This document shows, piece by piece, positions 46,616 through 60,403 of a stretch of 64,000 nucleotides of DNA. This DNA comes from Patiria miniata. Its lineage: Eukaryota; Echinodermata; Asteroidea; Valvatida; Asterinidae. How positions within the stretch are numbered: the first letter of the stretch is position 1; every line of letters begins with the position of its first letter. The position numbers and the translations under genes were made by a program. The stretch lies in assembly GCF_015706575.1 (NCBI RefSeq), contig NW_024037067.1, positions 6,337,909-6,401,908 of the forward strand, read 5' to 3'. The notes beneath the pieces were generated by a model. That model did no database searches. It was not told the origin of the DNA and worked only from the letters and a program-made list of their open reading frames with translations.

Positions 46616-47689
46616 GGTGCTAAGCATTTATTCATTGTTCAGCAAATTTACCTGATAAGCAAAAATAAGATGCTCGTCAAACAATTTCCATAAAATTGGG
46701 TAATTGAAGAGATATGGCAATGAACCTTTGGCCCGGACTTGGGGCTTCCAATTCTATAGGCATTTTGGATGCAATTGGGCTCGAAAGTGGCGCTATTTAG
46801 CCATGTTGCGGAGGGATCGTTTTTCAAGATGGCTACTTGTCCGCTTAGGGGAAAATAGGGGTCGTCTTCTTTGGGTGAGAGTTTCTCGAAAATTCAATGG
46901 TCAACCCACCGAAAAATGAAAGAAAATTAAAGATGACGTGTTGATCATCATTGTTCTGTGCAGCTTAAATACATGTGTGAGAGTTCTGAGTATTTTAAAA
47001 AAGAATTTTGAAGTATGGGCATTTAGCACTGGTGTCTGTGGGAATTTTAATACAGGGGTGCATCCATAAACAAAATTCAAGTAGAAGAAATAATAGACAC
47101 GTTCTGTCAGTGACCTGATCCCGTTAAATTCACGGGATGCATTGGCATGGTGCATGCACCGGGTGCTCTCGATCCCTCCCTGGACCTCCCCGGGCCTCCC
47201 GATCCCTGCCTGGCCCTCACGGTACGGTGCACGTCGGTCAAAAACACCGGCCGGTGTTTCCAGTTTACCGGCCGGTGCCGTTGAGCTTAGGTAAACAAAC
47301 ACACAAATAAAACCCCACTTGGTAAGATGATTGATGGGTATGACGTGGTTTATCCATTAAATATATTTTTTTTCTTCGCAGATGGCAAAACAGCTGATTC
47401 GCAGGCCCCTTTCCAGGACCTTTGTGGTTCCACTATTATTGTGGTTCCCTTATTGTGGCCAGAATGGATTGCCAGATGCATGCTACAGGTCATCTGGAGT
47501 TTGGATTGACCTGGAAAGTTTGTGATGTGAACGCGCAATGATTGAGCCCTGGGAACGTGGGGATCACCGCAACAAAACAAGATGGAAAAGAAATGGAAAG
47601 TTTGCGCCTTTGAAAATGACAAGAAATTAATGAGCATTTAAACAAGACTTATATAATGAAGACTCATGTAATGAAGCCTATAAAGCTGG

Positions 47690-47910
47690 TCCCAAGAGTG
47701 CACAAAATTCTATTCAATTGTTTCAGAATGGCTATTTATTGGACGGGTTTTTATGCATCTGGTCTTCACTGCTAATGCTATACGACTGCACTGCCAGGCA
47801 CTCTGCACCAGTCAGTCTATGTCAAAATTTATTCTAAATTACAGTCAGTCAGTCCAGTCAGTCAGATAGGTACAAAGATGATATTGGTCGTGTCCTCTTG
47901 GACCAGTAAA
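47690..47910 (+). repeat. Interspersed repeat R3, copy 2
   Basis: Matches 29210-29445 through TTCTATTCAATTG, CAGAATGGC, TGCATCTGGTCTTCACT, TATACGACTGCACT and a CAGTCAGTC run followed by AGATAGGTACA. Class unknown. Confidence 0.55.
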
Positions 47911-50900
47911 AATAAAGTTTGCAAACACACAAACACTCCTTGGTATAAATCCATTTGGTCCATTTTGCAATTTGTGCTTCGCAGGCTTAATCGCCATACA
48001 TGTACAAGGCGAGTCAAAAAAAGTTAACCCAAATGTCACGACAATTTTTTCACATAGGGATGTACGTGAATTGTTTTCGTTTTGTTGAAAGAACACTTAC
48101 TTTTTTGTGTGATCCGTGGACAGAACTATTAATTGAGTTTTTATATCCTAGATATTGAAAGTGATACATGCAGAACTTCACTAAAATTTAAAAAATGGTC
48201 GTGACATTTGGGTTTCCTGTGTTTTTTACTCGCCCTCTATTCAAACAAAAATACGCGGGTTGCAATTCAAAACAGTCGTTATTCTTCGTCGTTAAATTTA
48301 ATAGTACCATAACAAGTTTGTAATCAGCCTTGGAGTTATGCAACAGTCTTTCGTATCACTTTATTCCGAGTAAACTGGCAATTCAATACAAGCAACTGAG
48401 AATTCAACACAAGCCTTGAACCATGGAGAAATGCTTGAACTAATAAATTCAATACGGTACGAGCCTTGAAATGCGAAATTCAATACAAAGTGTTCGATGC
48501 ATGAAGGAATACATAATCCTTGCTTCAGGCACATACCAACAAAATAACAACAATGGTATCATACATCAGGGTTTGACCTTTTCCCAGATATTATGGTATG
48601 CCCAAGTTACATTTCTGTCAAGGTATGTTCATGCGCAACAGCTGGCGTGGTGATGATAGTAGGGTTGGATTACATCTCGCTGCTTATACAGACGTTTGCA
48701 GTTCATGAATCCAATGTTTGCTTGAGCGTAATCAGATACACGTGTAGGTATGTGTTATTTATACCGCTCTTAAAAGTTATATGTGGAGCTGCCTTCCTCG
48801 AAAACGACACGACCTAGATTTCGCATGTATGTTTGTTCTTATAGATAGCATTTCATTATTTTTAAATAGGGGGAAAGCATGTAATGCCACTACCGACAAT
48901 TATTAAAGGGGAACTGGTTTATTTGAAACTGCAAGCTGCAAACGCAATGCGAGTAATCATGTCTGCACTTTCGATTAAAGCTGGATGGTCTAAAAACCAA
49001 CAAGCCAATACCGGCAAGCATTACAACAACTGCCCCTTTCCATGTTGCTTGATCTTGACAGCTAAACGTCCCTTGTCATATTTCTTCTTAATGACTTAAT
49101 ATAATTTGAAACATTCGCTGTAGCAATGCATCATGATAAACTCATACATGCGAACAATGAACAACGCCCATTTGCAGGACATTTATTTAAACTCCCAATA
49201 ATAAAAACTACATTGAGAATCCAGAAAAATAGCGATATAAACATCATTTATTTTTCTGTGCACGAATACACGTCCTGCTTGGTACGAACAGTAACTGGCC
49301 TGGTTTTATACTATTCAACTTTACAAGGATTTGAGTGGTGTTATTATTTGCGAATAGCCACACGATTACGTAACAGGACTTAACCTGTATACACACGCCC
49401 CTTGGAAAGTTGCCAAAATCCGCTCCAGCTTTTCAGTAATTTTCTGGAAAGGGTTTAGTGCCCATTCAGCATTTTGAAAAGGCGGTAAAAATCTACAATT
49501 ATCCGTCCAAACAAATTGGAGTGTATATAAACGGAATTCCACTTCACTTGGCGTTATTCCAAGTGAAGGTAAACTGTTACTAGTGAACCCTGACATAAGT
49601 TGCTCGTGATGATCATCTTCAGATCATAAAGTGTTTCCATGTGCGGAAGTTTTTACGATCTTCAGTATAAGTTGTTTTTGTCAGCTTCCAAGTGAAGTAC
49701 TGAATAATATATGTTGATGTTGGTCCAATACAAAATATCTATCTTGAAGTTAAAGAGTAACACTGAGGCTTGTTTTGGAGCAGTAAAAGTTTACTCCTTA
49801 TATATAACATCAAAGATAGTGTTTGCAAAACATGACATTCAGATGGAAGTGAAAAGGGAATGGAACTGGATTTGAAATGAAGGGCCATGAGATGAATTTT
49901 TCTTACGAACACGTTTTGTGTAATTTTCTACTCCTCGTAAATGTATGGAAACTATTTGACCTCCCTTTTTGGTTAATTTTATTGGAAAGTGCACTTCTTT
50001 AAACATTTGTTCATAGAAAACATTTGTTGGAAATGTTTGCTCATTGGCTTACTGCCATGTACTGACACAACGTACCACCAAAGAAAAGAAAATTTACAAC
50101 AGCAAAATACCCAAACTTCTGGCAACTTTTGGTGCTGAAATAGCTGTAACATTGAGGTTTCCGCCTAAAATGACATTTGCTCATGAATATGGAAATTCGC
50201 ATTAGCATAAAAACCAAACAAAGGCACAAAAATACCCTTGAAAATGGCAAAACGAAAATTGAAAATAAGGTAAAATGGGACACAAAGGTGCATTTTCAAG
50301 GATTGCATTAAAAAAGTTACATTGCATGGACCCTTTAAACTATTATGTCATTTATTAGAGGGGCAACAGAATAGGCCCTTTAATATTCAACAGCCATCTT
50401 AAAGGTGTTTTTCGTTATTTTAATTGTGTAAAAATGAATGCGCAAGAGGCGTAATCATGCACATCGCTGTGAAAACAAAGCATGGACCTCCAAGATTAAA
50501 ACTGCAATGCGAAAGGTCTCAAAAGGAAGAGGGAGAGCGAATGAATACAAAAATAACGTGTGGACATCGAGCACATGGCCCGAAACGAACACAGATAATG
50601 GTAATGCCTGCATTATGCTGTTCCAGCTTACATCTCTATAGAGTAGTAATAGAGATGTACGGAGTGAAATAATGTAGGTCAGGAAGGCCTACGTGATAAA
50701 ATTGATTTTTGAAGTTGCACAACAGCCTAAATAGGAACAGATTTGCGTTGAATGTGGCCTAGCCTGGGGCTGTCGGTTCTCTACGGACATATGAAGAGGG
50801 AAAGATTCTTTGTAGAATTAAAGTGCGACCATCCCAAAGTTCCGCACGTAGGCCATATTAATTGCATCACGTAAAAACTGTTCTACTATACCATTATTTT

Positions 50901-53028
50901 TCTTTCCACATCCATGAGCTCACATTCTGCTCAATTCTCTTTCAAAAATCCCTATCGGGAATACAAAAAAAACCATCGATTGGGAAAAACCCACAACAAG
51001 CCCAGCTTTACAAACCCCTGTAAATTTTCTTCGAATGATGTACTTCATCCTTTCCTCCGTTGGGTCAAACAACGGGGGCAGCAACGAAGAAAGGGACCTG
51101 ACGCCCACGTGAAGTAAAAAGTTTGGTAAACCCTCAAAACAAACTGCGTGAGAAAACACGTGCTACGGTGGGCACCGGCCGGGGTTTGCTTGTCAACAAA
51201 CGTTTCCCCTCAAGGGGCTTTCTCGACCTGCATAAAACCGCGGGAACCTGGCAAGATTCGGCAAATTGACGTCACTAGTGTACCCTCAAGGTCGGCCGTG
51301 TTTAGGTTGGGATTCCGCTGGGGCTTATCGTGAGAAAGTCTCACTGCTTTTGTGGCCGTTTCTCGATCTCTTAAAAAGGAAATCGTACGATGAAAGACAT
51401 ACTTGTTGATTGACAGGGGGAAGTATAGAATGGGACAATAAGTTTTTTTGAACTGATTCCGAGATTTCTTGGGCTGGATTAGAGCAACTTGTTTTTTTTT
51501 AAGAGGGGTGTGAAAGGTTTGTTTCACTAAAACTCATCGGATAAGCCCATTCCGCGTCATGTACCAATCACTGTCACTTTTATACCCAGCACGATCGATA
51601 TTGTGACATAGGGGTACCCCACCCCCACCCCATCTCCCTATACACACCCTAGACTATTGTTACTACACATCCCCGGCCCCCTAGATATCTCAAACGAATT
51701 TCTGAGCCTTCTTGTAACACAATGACCAACACAAAAGAGGGGGTGGGGGTTCCCTCTGTCGCATATCGTGCTACATTAATTATTATGTATAGTTTTGTCA
51801 GTCATTGGCACAAGAATCAGTAACGAAACAAAATAATTAGGTGCAGAAAAACTTATTATTGGTGTGGTTATTGGTGCTTGATAGTTGGGAGTGATTCGCC
51901 TTTCAGAGCTTGCACGTACAGAGCGCTCGAAGTGTTAGACATGTTTTTATGTTTAACTTCAGTGACAATGAAGGAAATCAAAGTGTCTGCCCAAATGCAT
52001 ATAGGCCTAAACGGAACACTTCAAACAGAGCTGGGTCATGGAGATGATGACATAAATTCCGCAAAAGACAAATATTGACAGGTCTTATACATCAAAACAG
52101 ATGTGCATGGATTTCCACTTTTCACTCTGCAGCTGCGAGCGATTTGTCAGAACTTTCGCAAGCGTTAAAAGTGTACACTAACCATTTCCACATCAAAATC
52201 GCTATTCCCGCTGCCTAGCCCTTGACTTCTAAACGATCGTCGAAGGTTATTTTGCGGTTGAGGGCACGTGCCTTAATTTGAAAGGGACAAGGTAACGGCA
52301 TTTTTTTTTCACCGGGTACAATATCGGACTATCATTCCCATTTAACGCGGTTGGCACGCTTGCGGTTTTCAGCCGATGAATATAGCGGTTAACAGAGGTT
52401 GCTAGACTTGACCTAGTATCCCGTTAGATCAACAACAGGTGCATGCAGCAAATCCCTTCATCCAATTAACAGTGGTTCAGAGTTGGTAATCCCAATTAAG
52501 TGGTCGTTTGTCAAGTGTTAATTGTCATTTATCATTCACCAGAGGAAATGACCCAATAGCTTAAGGTCAACCTACACACTTTACCAACAAACAACATGCA
52601 CTTGTTGAGAAGTTCAAGTGGTGTTCAATTGGCAAAAACAAAATTAATGAACAGATTAGTGTAGTTGAAATAAAACAATGAAATAAAATATAAGAGGAGA
52701 CGAACATCTTGTTTGAAAAAGGGGGGCTTGGATTTTTTCAGCTAAAAAAATATGAAAATGCAAATTAATTCTAATATGATATCTTCCTTTTTTGGCCATG
52801 TAGTTCAAAAATGGACTGTTCTGGGTTTGGCCATAAGCCCCGCCCACCTTTGCTTTGTGTACATTTTCTCACAAAACTTGTGACTGATTTTGGCCAAGCG
52901 ACCGCCACCTGACCAATATTCGCCAATCTTATTGGTCAATGAGCAATGTTTGACAGACATGAAATAGTGTTTCAGTTGAATTTGCAAAGTTTCCTTTCAA
53001 GTTTGAAGTTTGACTACTCGTTCTTATC
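47911..53028. other. Intergenic, no gene recognised
   Basis: About 5 kb of AT-rich, partly low-complexity DNA. Open frames of up to 105 codons show no recognisable features. No tandem repeat or MITE with supportable ends was found. Confidence 0.45.
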
Positions 53029-53539
53029 GGCCTTATGCACGAGTCGGCCATATTGAATTAAAAGTGAGGTAAAATCTTAATTATTGGAACTTGCGATGAG
53101 AAATGAAAGCAAGTTAATTACTAATTAATTCCAGTCTGCTTCAATAAATAATTAAAAAATTTAAACTAAACATTCCCTAATGTTTAAAGCCAGATTTAAC
53201 CAAAAAAGACAGTAAAATAAGGCTGCATTATGCCTACATAAATCCCATTCAACAGTTAATTAATGAAATACATTCGGGGAACTCGACAAAAATGCCCAAT
53301 AAGATGGAATTTTGCGTTGGGGTGATGTAACACTAAGACGTCTGCATGTTAGACTTGACATTAAGATGTCTGTGTGGACAAGACATCTGCACTAGAAAGC
53401 TGGAGGTTGTGGGTTCGAGTCCCACCCCAGTGATTTTGTTACAACTTTCACTTGAGAGGTCACACCGAGTATACAGTGTTTATACGTCGGTGAAGGGCAA
53501 AACCTTATTTGAAAAATGGCAAACTTGTGCATAAGGCCC
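53029..53539. mobile_element. MITE family M2, copy 2, carrying a SINE-like insert
   Basis: Inverted ends GGCCTTATGCACGAGTCGG and CTTGTGCATAAGGCCC; the interior matches 18483-18792. It is about 200 bp longer than that copy because of sequence at about 53300-53510 absent from copy 1, which contains a tRNA-like unit. Confidence 0.65.
53318..53429 (+). mobile_element. tRNA-like head of a SINE or tRNA-derived pseudogene
   Basis: TGGGGTG at 53318-53324 pairs with CACCCCA at 53423-53429 like an acceptor stem, and GGTTCGAGTCC at 53412-53422 is a perfect box B with a T-arm. Spacing is too long (112 nt) for a normal tRNA and no clean anticodon arm was found. It is inside the M2 MITE. Confidence 0.55.
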
Positions 53540-54619
53540 ATAGTAATTTTAATCTACAATCAGCAAAGACAGGCCAGAATACATCTCCAGCACTGGCACC
53601 TTAGTGTCCAGCGGTTGTGAATCTGGAATTACTTTAATCTTCCAGCGATTTCTTTCCTCTGTCGAATCTTTTATTCCAGGATTTTATGCTTGATAAACCA
53701 TGAGGAATGTACATTCAAGACAGGAATTGATGACGCATCACCAGTTGTTAGTTTTCCTCCTTGAAAACCACTAATAGTAGTAGTAGTACTATAAATTGGG
53801 GGCTGGACTTTAAGTACATCTTTTCAAAGAGATACTGGCAAGCACCTCTGTTTGGGTTTTTCCTTTCAAGGACGTTGAGAAAGAATATGGTTTAAATTAC
53901 TTTTTACCAGGATCTTCAATCTATTTCCGAAAACCATTAACTTTCTATATATGTGAACTGGCCCATTCTGAAGTCGCTATTTTGAGCCAATAATGAGATC
54001 TTGCATAACGGAAATCTATGGGAAATGACAATGTTTCCAGTTGCCCGCGTGATGCACCATTCATCAGATGACAAACTCGTTTTGTACACATCTTCGAGAT
54101 TTGAGCATGCTACTTTAAAATGCAAAGTTTAAAGAGCAGAGATGTTTGCCTACCTTTTTCCAGGTTTAAAAGTTGTTGACGTCGTCAGGAAATGTTACAA
54201 CTGTTCACAGAGGGAGTGTACATCTGTGTAAAAAAAAAGTGACCAGAAATTAGTTACATGTAAGCATTGGCCTCAACAAAACATAAAATGTATTGTGAAG
54301 TTTGTGAAGTTTTGGATACTTGAGAAGTATTATTCACTTACAGTCAACTAAGGTATTTCATAATAATTTGGTAGTTTTTCTTTTTGATGTTCGCAAACGT
54401 TGCATATTACACAGACTTAATCCTTTCCATGCCATCTAATTCTAACTACATCTGCGATCAAAGTATTCTGTGAGATGAAAATTTCAACGAACCCTCAGAT
54501 CCTGGTCGCAGATTAGTTTTATATGACAGGACTTGGGCATTTATGTCAGAGTAGCAAACAATTTCCACCAACCACAGACTGGTGTCAAGTCTAAGTTAAA
54601 CAAACCCTTTGGGATGTTA
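53540..54619. other. Intergenic with MITE fragment
   Basis: Only the right end of a TTAA-type MITE is visible at about 54345-54412 (CAACTAAGGTATTTCATAAT, TTTGGTAGTTTTTCTTTTTGA, GATGTTCGCAAACGTTGCAT). No gene recognised. Confidence 0.5.
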
Positions 54620-54991
54620 GGCCAAAAAAAAAAAGTCTCCGGTTTCTGGTATGCGCGCGCGTCGCTGTAGCCATGCGCGTCGGCAAAATGAAACAGTTTT
54701 TTTTTTCAATGAAAGATGATGTCTCAAAACCGCCAAACTCACTGGTTTGACTGGAATCCTGCTGCTGCACAATTTTAACGTGTTTTTAGATGGGGTTATG
54801 ATCGAGAATAAGCTTTATGTGGCCTCTCTGGACTCCCATATATTTGCACTAAGTTTAGTCGGGCACCATTTGCAGTCATCAGCCGACATTTGAAGCAAAA
54901 AAGTCAGGTAAAAAAAAAAAAAAAGCCGCGTCGCCGCAGCACTTTTTGGGCAAGCTCCATACCAGAAACCGGAGACTTTAATTTTTTGGCC
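54620..54991. mobile_element. Harbinger-like MITE (372 bp, TTA duplication)
   Basis: Ends GGCCAAAAAAAAAAAGTCTC and the reverse complement of GGAGACTTTAATTTTTTGGCC pair over about 33 bp, continuing with CGGTTTCTGGTATG / CATACCAGAAACCG. TTA lies on both sides (54617-54619, 54992-54994). TWA duplication and GGCC ends fit PIF/Harbinger. Noncoding. Confidence 0.8.
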
Positions 54992-55807
54992 TTATCACAC
55001 TAGAGATGAGTGAAAGGTAGTGGGGTCCTATTATGATCAGATAACAGGACCCTGGGCACAATATTGGCAAGTTGCCAGACAGGTGAGAAAAAAAAACAGG
55101 GAAAGACCACTCAATGTAACCCTGCACAATTGGCATAGCAAAAGTGCTTGTTTTGTTAGCCCCTACAAGTTTGAAGAAGACCAGAACACAATTGAGGGTG
55201 AAAGGGGAAAATCTCTTTCAAGTAGGGGTTGAGTACACCTCTGATGAATGGCACTACAAAAATCAGGGAGGGGGCCGTGTGGGGTATAATAACAAGGTCA
55301 TTTAATGGGAGGAGCCTGTGGAAAATGGATTTTCTTTTTATTTCCTGATGTAATGGAGTCGAAGAAGCTATGACTGCAGTGCAAGACAACAAGGGGCTTG
55401 TGTGACTTTTTGGTTCATTTTGCACGAACAAGTGAACTATGGTATAAGCTTGACATGCCAACTTTTTTTTGGGGGGGGGGGGTATGGGGGGGGGGGGTTG
55501 GAGGGGTAGGAGGTTGGAGGGGGCATTTGGTTCCAATCCATCCAGGACTGACCAGGAGTCAAATTTTCTTTTTAGGGCATAAACAAATTGAAAACCTTAC
55601 GTAAGGTTTTTCTGTGTTGACGCACCAATGTGGAAGTATTATTGTGATTCCTGCTGACCTTTATAAACAATCTGTACAGCAACTTCCGAGATTTGAATTT
55701 TGGGGTTGGGTTTCTTTAACAGGTACCCAGGTACCGTGGGTTGTTTTTCAGTCGGGTACCCGATTCCCGTACTACCCGTAAATGCACACTGCAGGTATTT
55801 GCTTTTA
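54992..55807. other. Intergenic, G-rich low complexity
   Basis: Open frames here run over poly-G sequence (55464-55525). A short GGTACCCAGGTACCGTGGG-type stretch lies near 55722. No gene recognised. Confidence 0.45.
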
Positions 55808-56257
55808 GTTGCCACTGCCGACTCAGGACCAACTAAGGACCAACTCAGCTGAAGATGGCAGTAATTCCTTTCATAAAACTGTGAAAAAAAAGCCTCCAGG
55901 TTCTAGAACTATAGAACCTTGGTTCTATGCAGGATCCAAGGCAGATGTTGGTTTTGAGTTGCCATTGCCAACCCCGGACCAACTAAGAACCAACTCAGCT
56001 GAAGATAGCAGTAATCCAACAAACAAAACTCAGTGAAAAAAAATCATCCAGGTACTAGAGCTAGAACCTTAGTTCTATGCAGGATCTAAGGCAGACGTTG
56101 GCTTTGAGTTGCCACTGACAACCCCAGACTGACAAAGAACCAACTCAGCTGAAGATACATGTTTGTAGCAGTAATCCCACTGACAAAATTGTGGGGAAAA
56201 AATCATCCAGGTTCTAGAACTGGAACCTTGGTTTTACGCAGGATCCAAAACAGATGA
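55808..56257. repeat. Tandem repeat, three 150-bp units
   Basis: Units start with GTTGCCA at 55808, 55958 and 56108. Each holds CCAACTCAGCTGAAGAT, GCAGTAAT and then CATCCAGG or CCTCCAGG, AGAACCTTGGTTCTATGCAGG. Within each unit AGAACCTTGGTTCT is itself a near-palindrome. Divergence between units is moderate. Confidence 0.85.
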
Positions 56258-59200
56258 ACCACGATGAATTTACAAACAAACGCCGTAGAAGACATTATAG
56301 AACCCCAGAGAACTTATGAATATGATTCTGTTGATATCTGAGTGTAAAAAAATACACTAACATGTATTGGTTGACTGCTTCAGTTTAATACAGGAAAGTG
56401 AAATGAAAAATCAGGGCCTAACTCCGTGTTTCATAAAGTGACCAGCGTTCCATTGCAATGAGTCTGCAGATTCTGTTGTCAAATCCAAATGGTTTTGTAA
56501 ACACCTTACCGGTACCAATACCCCCTGTAGTTTCAAGATTAAGTGAAAAGGTGTTGGTGCAGAACAGGTCTGTTTGGCTGTTTCCTATTGAGGGAAAAAT
56601 GGATTATTTGCCCCCAAAAATGGATTATTGTATAAATCTCTTTTCAACCAATGGACCATTTTCAACTCAGTAAACAGGCCACTCTGTTGTATGATCGTGT
56701 ATTATCTATCATCCAGGATACAGAATATCTATTTGAAGGATTGTTGTATACATGTCCTATGCAGAGTGACTGTGTACTTTTTTTTTAAATTATAATGTCC
56801 TAATCATACTTAAGCAATTTCTCTAAGACACTAGATGTAATTTATTGATTAACAATCCAATTCATGCTTACTGTTTTCTGTCAAAATTTGGCCTAAATCC
56901 CTAGGAATTTTTGGCAAGGAACCTCTCTCAGAATCGTTTTGTATTAAAGGCTACAAATGGCGAAGCCGCCATGGCTCGCTGCTAAAGGCCAAGAAGGGAG
57001 GAGGAACGTAGGGTTGGAGGTGGGCATGATGGAAGGGGATCAGGATTCAGGATCGTGTGCCAAAGTGAAGGGGTCACTGTTTTAAAGGCCAACATAAAAG
57101 TCAACTTATTATATAGTTAAGTATCCTTGATCCTCCTAAATTTGAGCAGATAACGCTTTGCAACGCGCGCATTGTCAAATGCAAATTAAAGGCAAGTGCA
57201 TAGAAATAGGATCCCGTACATTTAAAGGGTCTGACAATACATGTACCACGTCACCACCATCACTACACTTCCTCCACCTGCCAACCCTAACCCCACCCCC
57301 ACCGTCCCCCATACATGCCCCCCACCACCCTCCCCAAACTCCACCCCCACCCCCGCCCTCCTTCTTTTTTTAAACTAAATTTAAGCTAGAAGATAAAACT
57401 TTAATCTGAATGCGGACAGCTGGACGCCCAACTGTATGTCCGGACAGACGGATGGAAATCGGTATCACATCTGCTTCGCAGCTCGCCAAAAATGTGGAGA
57501 AATAAAAAAATTTCCTTCCATAATACGAATGTACGTAAACATTTGGGCCTTTTGTAGTTACTATCCCCTCCCCCATACCATGAAAAAATGCCAGGTATTT
57601 TTGATGTTTCTTTCATGATACAACTCCTAATATGGACCCCAAAAAAATCACCGACGTAAATTTCCAGGGCAGTCAGATTTCCCAGGGCCACAAAGTGCAA
57701 ACAATTGTGTAATACTCTAATTTCTCCCATACATGTATTAACACTATTTCTCATTGTTATGGACAACAGACCATCACTCCAATAAAAAAAATCAGGACCA
57801 CCTAGTGCCATTTCCAGGGCTCTGCTAACTTGCAAAAACCCATTCAGCAAGATATCAATGTAAATTCCTTTCAAATGAGGAAGTCTCTCCAAAAATTGTA
57901 AAGATTATCTGCCCAGGTTTGAAGTAAACAACAGTTTCTTTTGTGGAAAAGTAACAATAGTAAGAATTTCTGTGCCCATGTGCAAAATGGAATTTGCATA
58001 TAACAATAGTAGCGACTGTGGTGAATTGTAGTTTACGCCCATTTTAACTTTTGGAAAGAACTGGCACAGGATACAGGTTTGTGAATAGAGTCATGTCAAA
58101 AAGCGGTTTAATTTTCTGAGCAATTTCAAGAATTTGAAGGGTTTTTTTTCCAAATGTTTTCAAGGAATGGACACAATCAAATTCCAAGTAATTCTTAAGT
58201 TATAATTAATGTGACGTCTCATGCAAACCAAGCACTTCTTGGCTGAAAAAATTTGATAAAATCATTATACATACTATGTACACTCTGAAAACACTGATCT
58301 TCAATTTTACTCGAAAACAGTTAAACCTGCACCCAGCTGACCCTAATGGTAGTCAGCTGGGCCTGGGTGCAAGTTTGCTGTTTTCTGGTTAAATCTAACT
58401 AGGTGTGTAAACAGTATAAAGCAGGATAAAGGGGCAAAATGGTACAAAGATTTGACACTGTACCAGCTGAGCTCTTAAAAAGTTGCGTCAGGTGAATGCC
58501 ATTTTCTGTTCTGGAATCAGCCCAGTTTTGCCAAATGGAGCATCACAAATTGTAATTCAGAGGATGGCGTCAGGGATTCTGCTAAGAAAAGCCTGGCCAC
58601 AAAGCATCCTATAAATAGCCAGGTTGAATAAATACATACAGGCAGGCATAGTATCCTGTTAAGACCTGCCAACTCTTATCTTGTCAGTGAGGCTATGACA
58701 TCTTACATGGAAATTCAAGGCCCAAAAGTACATAGTTTCTAAATTTAAAGGTAGAGTAGGGCATTTGCAGCTATCCAAAATTAACAGACAAAATTATAGT
58801 TCAAAAGCTAACTTGGTTTTAAGATAGAAATGGCAGTAAACTCCCTGTGAAATGATTCTTTCTGGCATGCTCTCTTTTTGAAGAAAACAGTAAAAGAAGG
58901 CCATTTCCAAAGATGTGTCAGGTGATGCATCTTTGGAAATTTCCATTAGTAGTTGGTTTGTAATTCGGCGAATCCGTGAATGGGTGCGTGCAAGCGTTGA
59001 CACGATGCACACACACACGTGCACAGTTGCTATCATTATTTGTCCGTTCAGTGCGTGACATCGCGTAGCTGCAATCGGCTGATTGAGAACTGTGATTTCG
59101 GGCCCAATTCAAAACATGACTCGGCAACTTTTGAATTGAAATTGAGATCTTAGAGTTTTGTTTATTCAGAATACACAACATTCACCGAGCAACAACTTCA

Positions 59201-59896
59201 CTAGGTGGTTAGTTGTTAAACACCAGTCCTTAGATTTTGAGTACTTTCTTTTGCATCAGATGAAACAAAATGCACAAATGACAAATGATCTACCCTACCT
59301 CCTAAGAAAAGATATGCATGAATACTTCACTGACACAATGAGTATTGGCAAACTTGTATCATTTGAAGTTAATTTTACCATGCAGGTGGTAACATTTTCT
59401 CAACTCCTAAAAACTGCCAGATTTCTCTAATACCTAGGCCCTATATGGTTCAAGGTAGCTATTTGAAAAAAAACCCTTTCCTGTGCTGTGTTACATGATG
59501 TTCATGTCTCAAAACTTGATATGATATTGCAAAAGTCAAAACATTTTTGTGACTCTCAATGTGAGGGAGCAGATCACATAATTTGAACCATCCTGAAATT
59601 AGTCAAGATTTCGGATTCTGCAGAGGCAAACAAATGTGAGTGAAATTGCTTTAAAACAGGGCAACTAGTTCTTGCCAAGGAACCAAGGGTTTAGGGCTAG
59701 GCTATACCTGCTTCACCAAACATTTCTTAAAATGTTTAAAAATCACAGATTTTGACCCCCAAAAAGCTGTCCCCTCTACACAGCCGCAAAACATTTCTGA
59801 CATTCGGGAAGATGAGGGGAAACACAGATTTAAAAAAAAAAGAGCAAATGCTCCTTTTGACCCTATTTTTACAACCTATAAGGGTCCCACCCTTAA
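56258..59896. other. Intergenic, hairpin and C-rich tract, no gene
   Basis: A C-rich tract lies at 57280-57360, and an inverted repeat at 58312-58387 has arms of about 33 bp (CGAAAACAG...CACCCAGCTGAC paired with GTCAGCTGGG...CTGTTTTCTGG). Open frames up to 163 codons on the minus strand (57401-57892) have no recognisable domain. Confidence 0.45.
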
Positions 59897-60403
59897 AGGG
59901 AAAATACAACATTTGCAAACATCAAAAAATAAAACTACCAAAATCATTTTGAAATACCTTGCTGGACTGTTAGTGAATGACAGTGTAAAGCATCCTGTAA
60001 AATCATGGCACTTGGTATACTGTCATTTTCAAGAAAAGTGGTATTTTTGTATCAATTTCCAACGCTGGTCGGCCGAAAAGCATTGGAAAAAACTGGCTTT
60101 TTTTTCAAATACTGGCCCCAATTGACCATCGCACTTGTTTGCAATCGATTACACACCTATGAACGGGTACAAGCCAGCTAGACTGGTTCCCTGATTCCCC
60201 AATGTATGTAAACTGCTCTGTTTCTCTTATATGGAGTCAGGGAACCAGACTACAGGAAAATGATTGTTTTTCTTGGTTTTTATAGCATTTTCGAACCCCA
60301 AACCTCAAAAAAGTCAGTGTAACTATATTTGCTATATATTTCCAACCCCCCAATTCCATCCATTTCTGAAAATTACAGCAAAAGCAAATGATGTATAGTC
60401 CCT
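59897..60403 (-). mobile_element. TTAA-flanked MITE, copy d (507 bp, inverted)
   Basis: Begins after TTAA (59893-59896) with AGGGAAAATACAACATTTGC and ends at AGTCCCT followed by TCAA, a worn TTAA. It reads as the reverse complement of 204-718 throughout, including a decayed version of the internal palindrome (TTTCCAACGCTGGTCGGCCG, then AAAGCATTGGAAA). Confidence 0.85.

Noticed and set aside
57401-57892. 163-codon minus-strand ORF
   Set aside because: No recognisable domain, no splice support; lies over ordinary AT-rich intergenic DNA.
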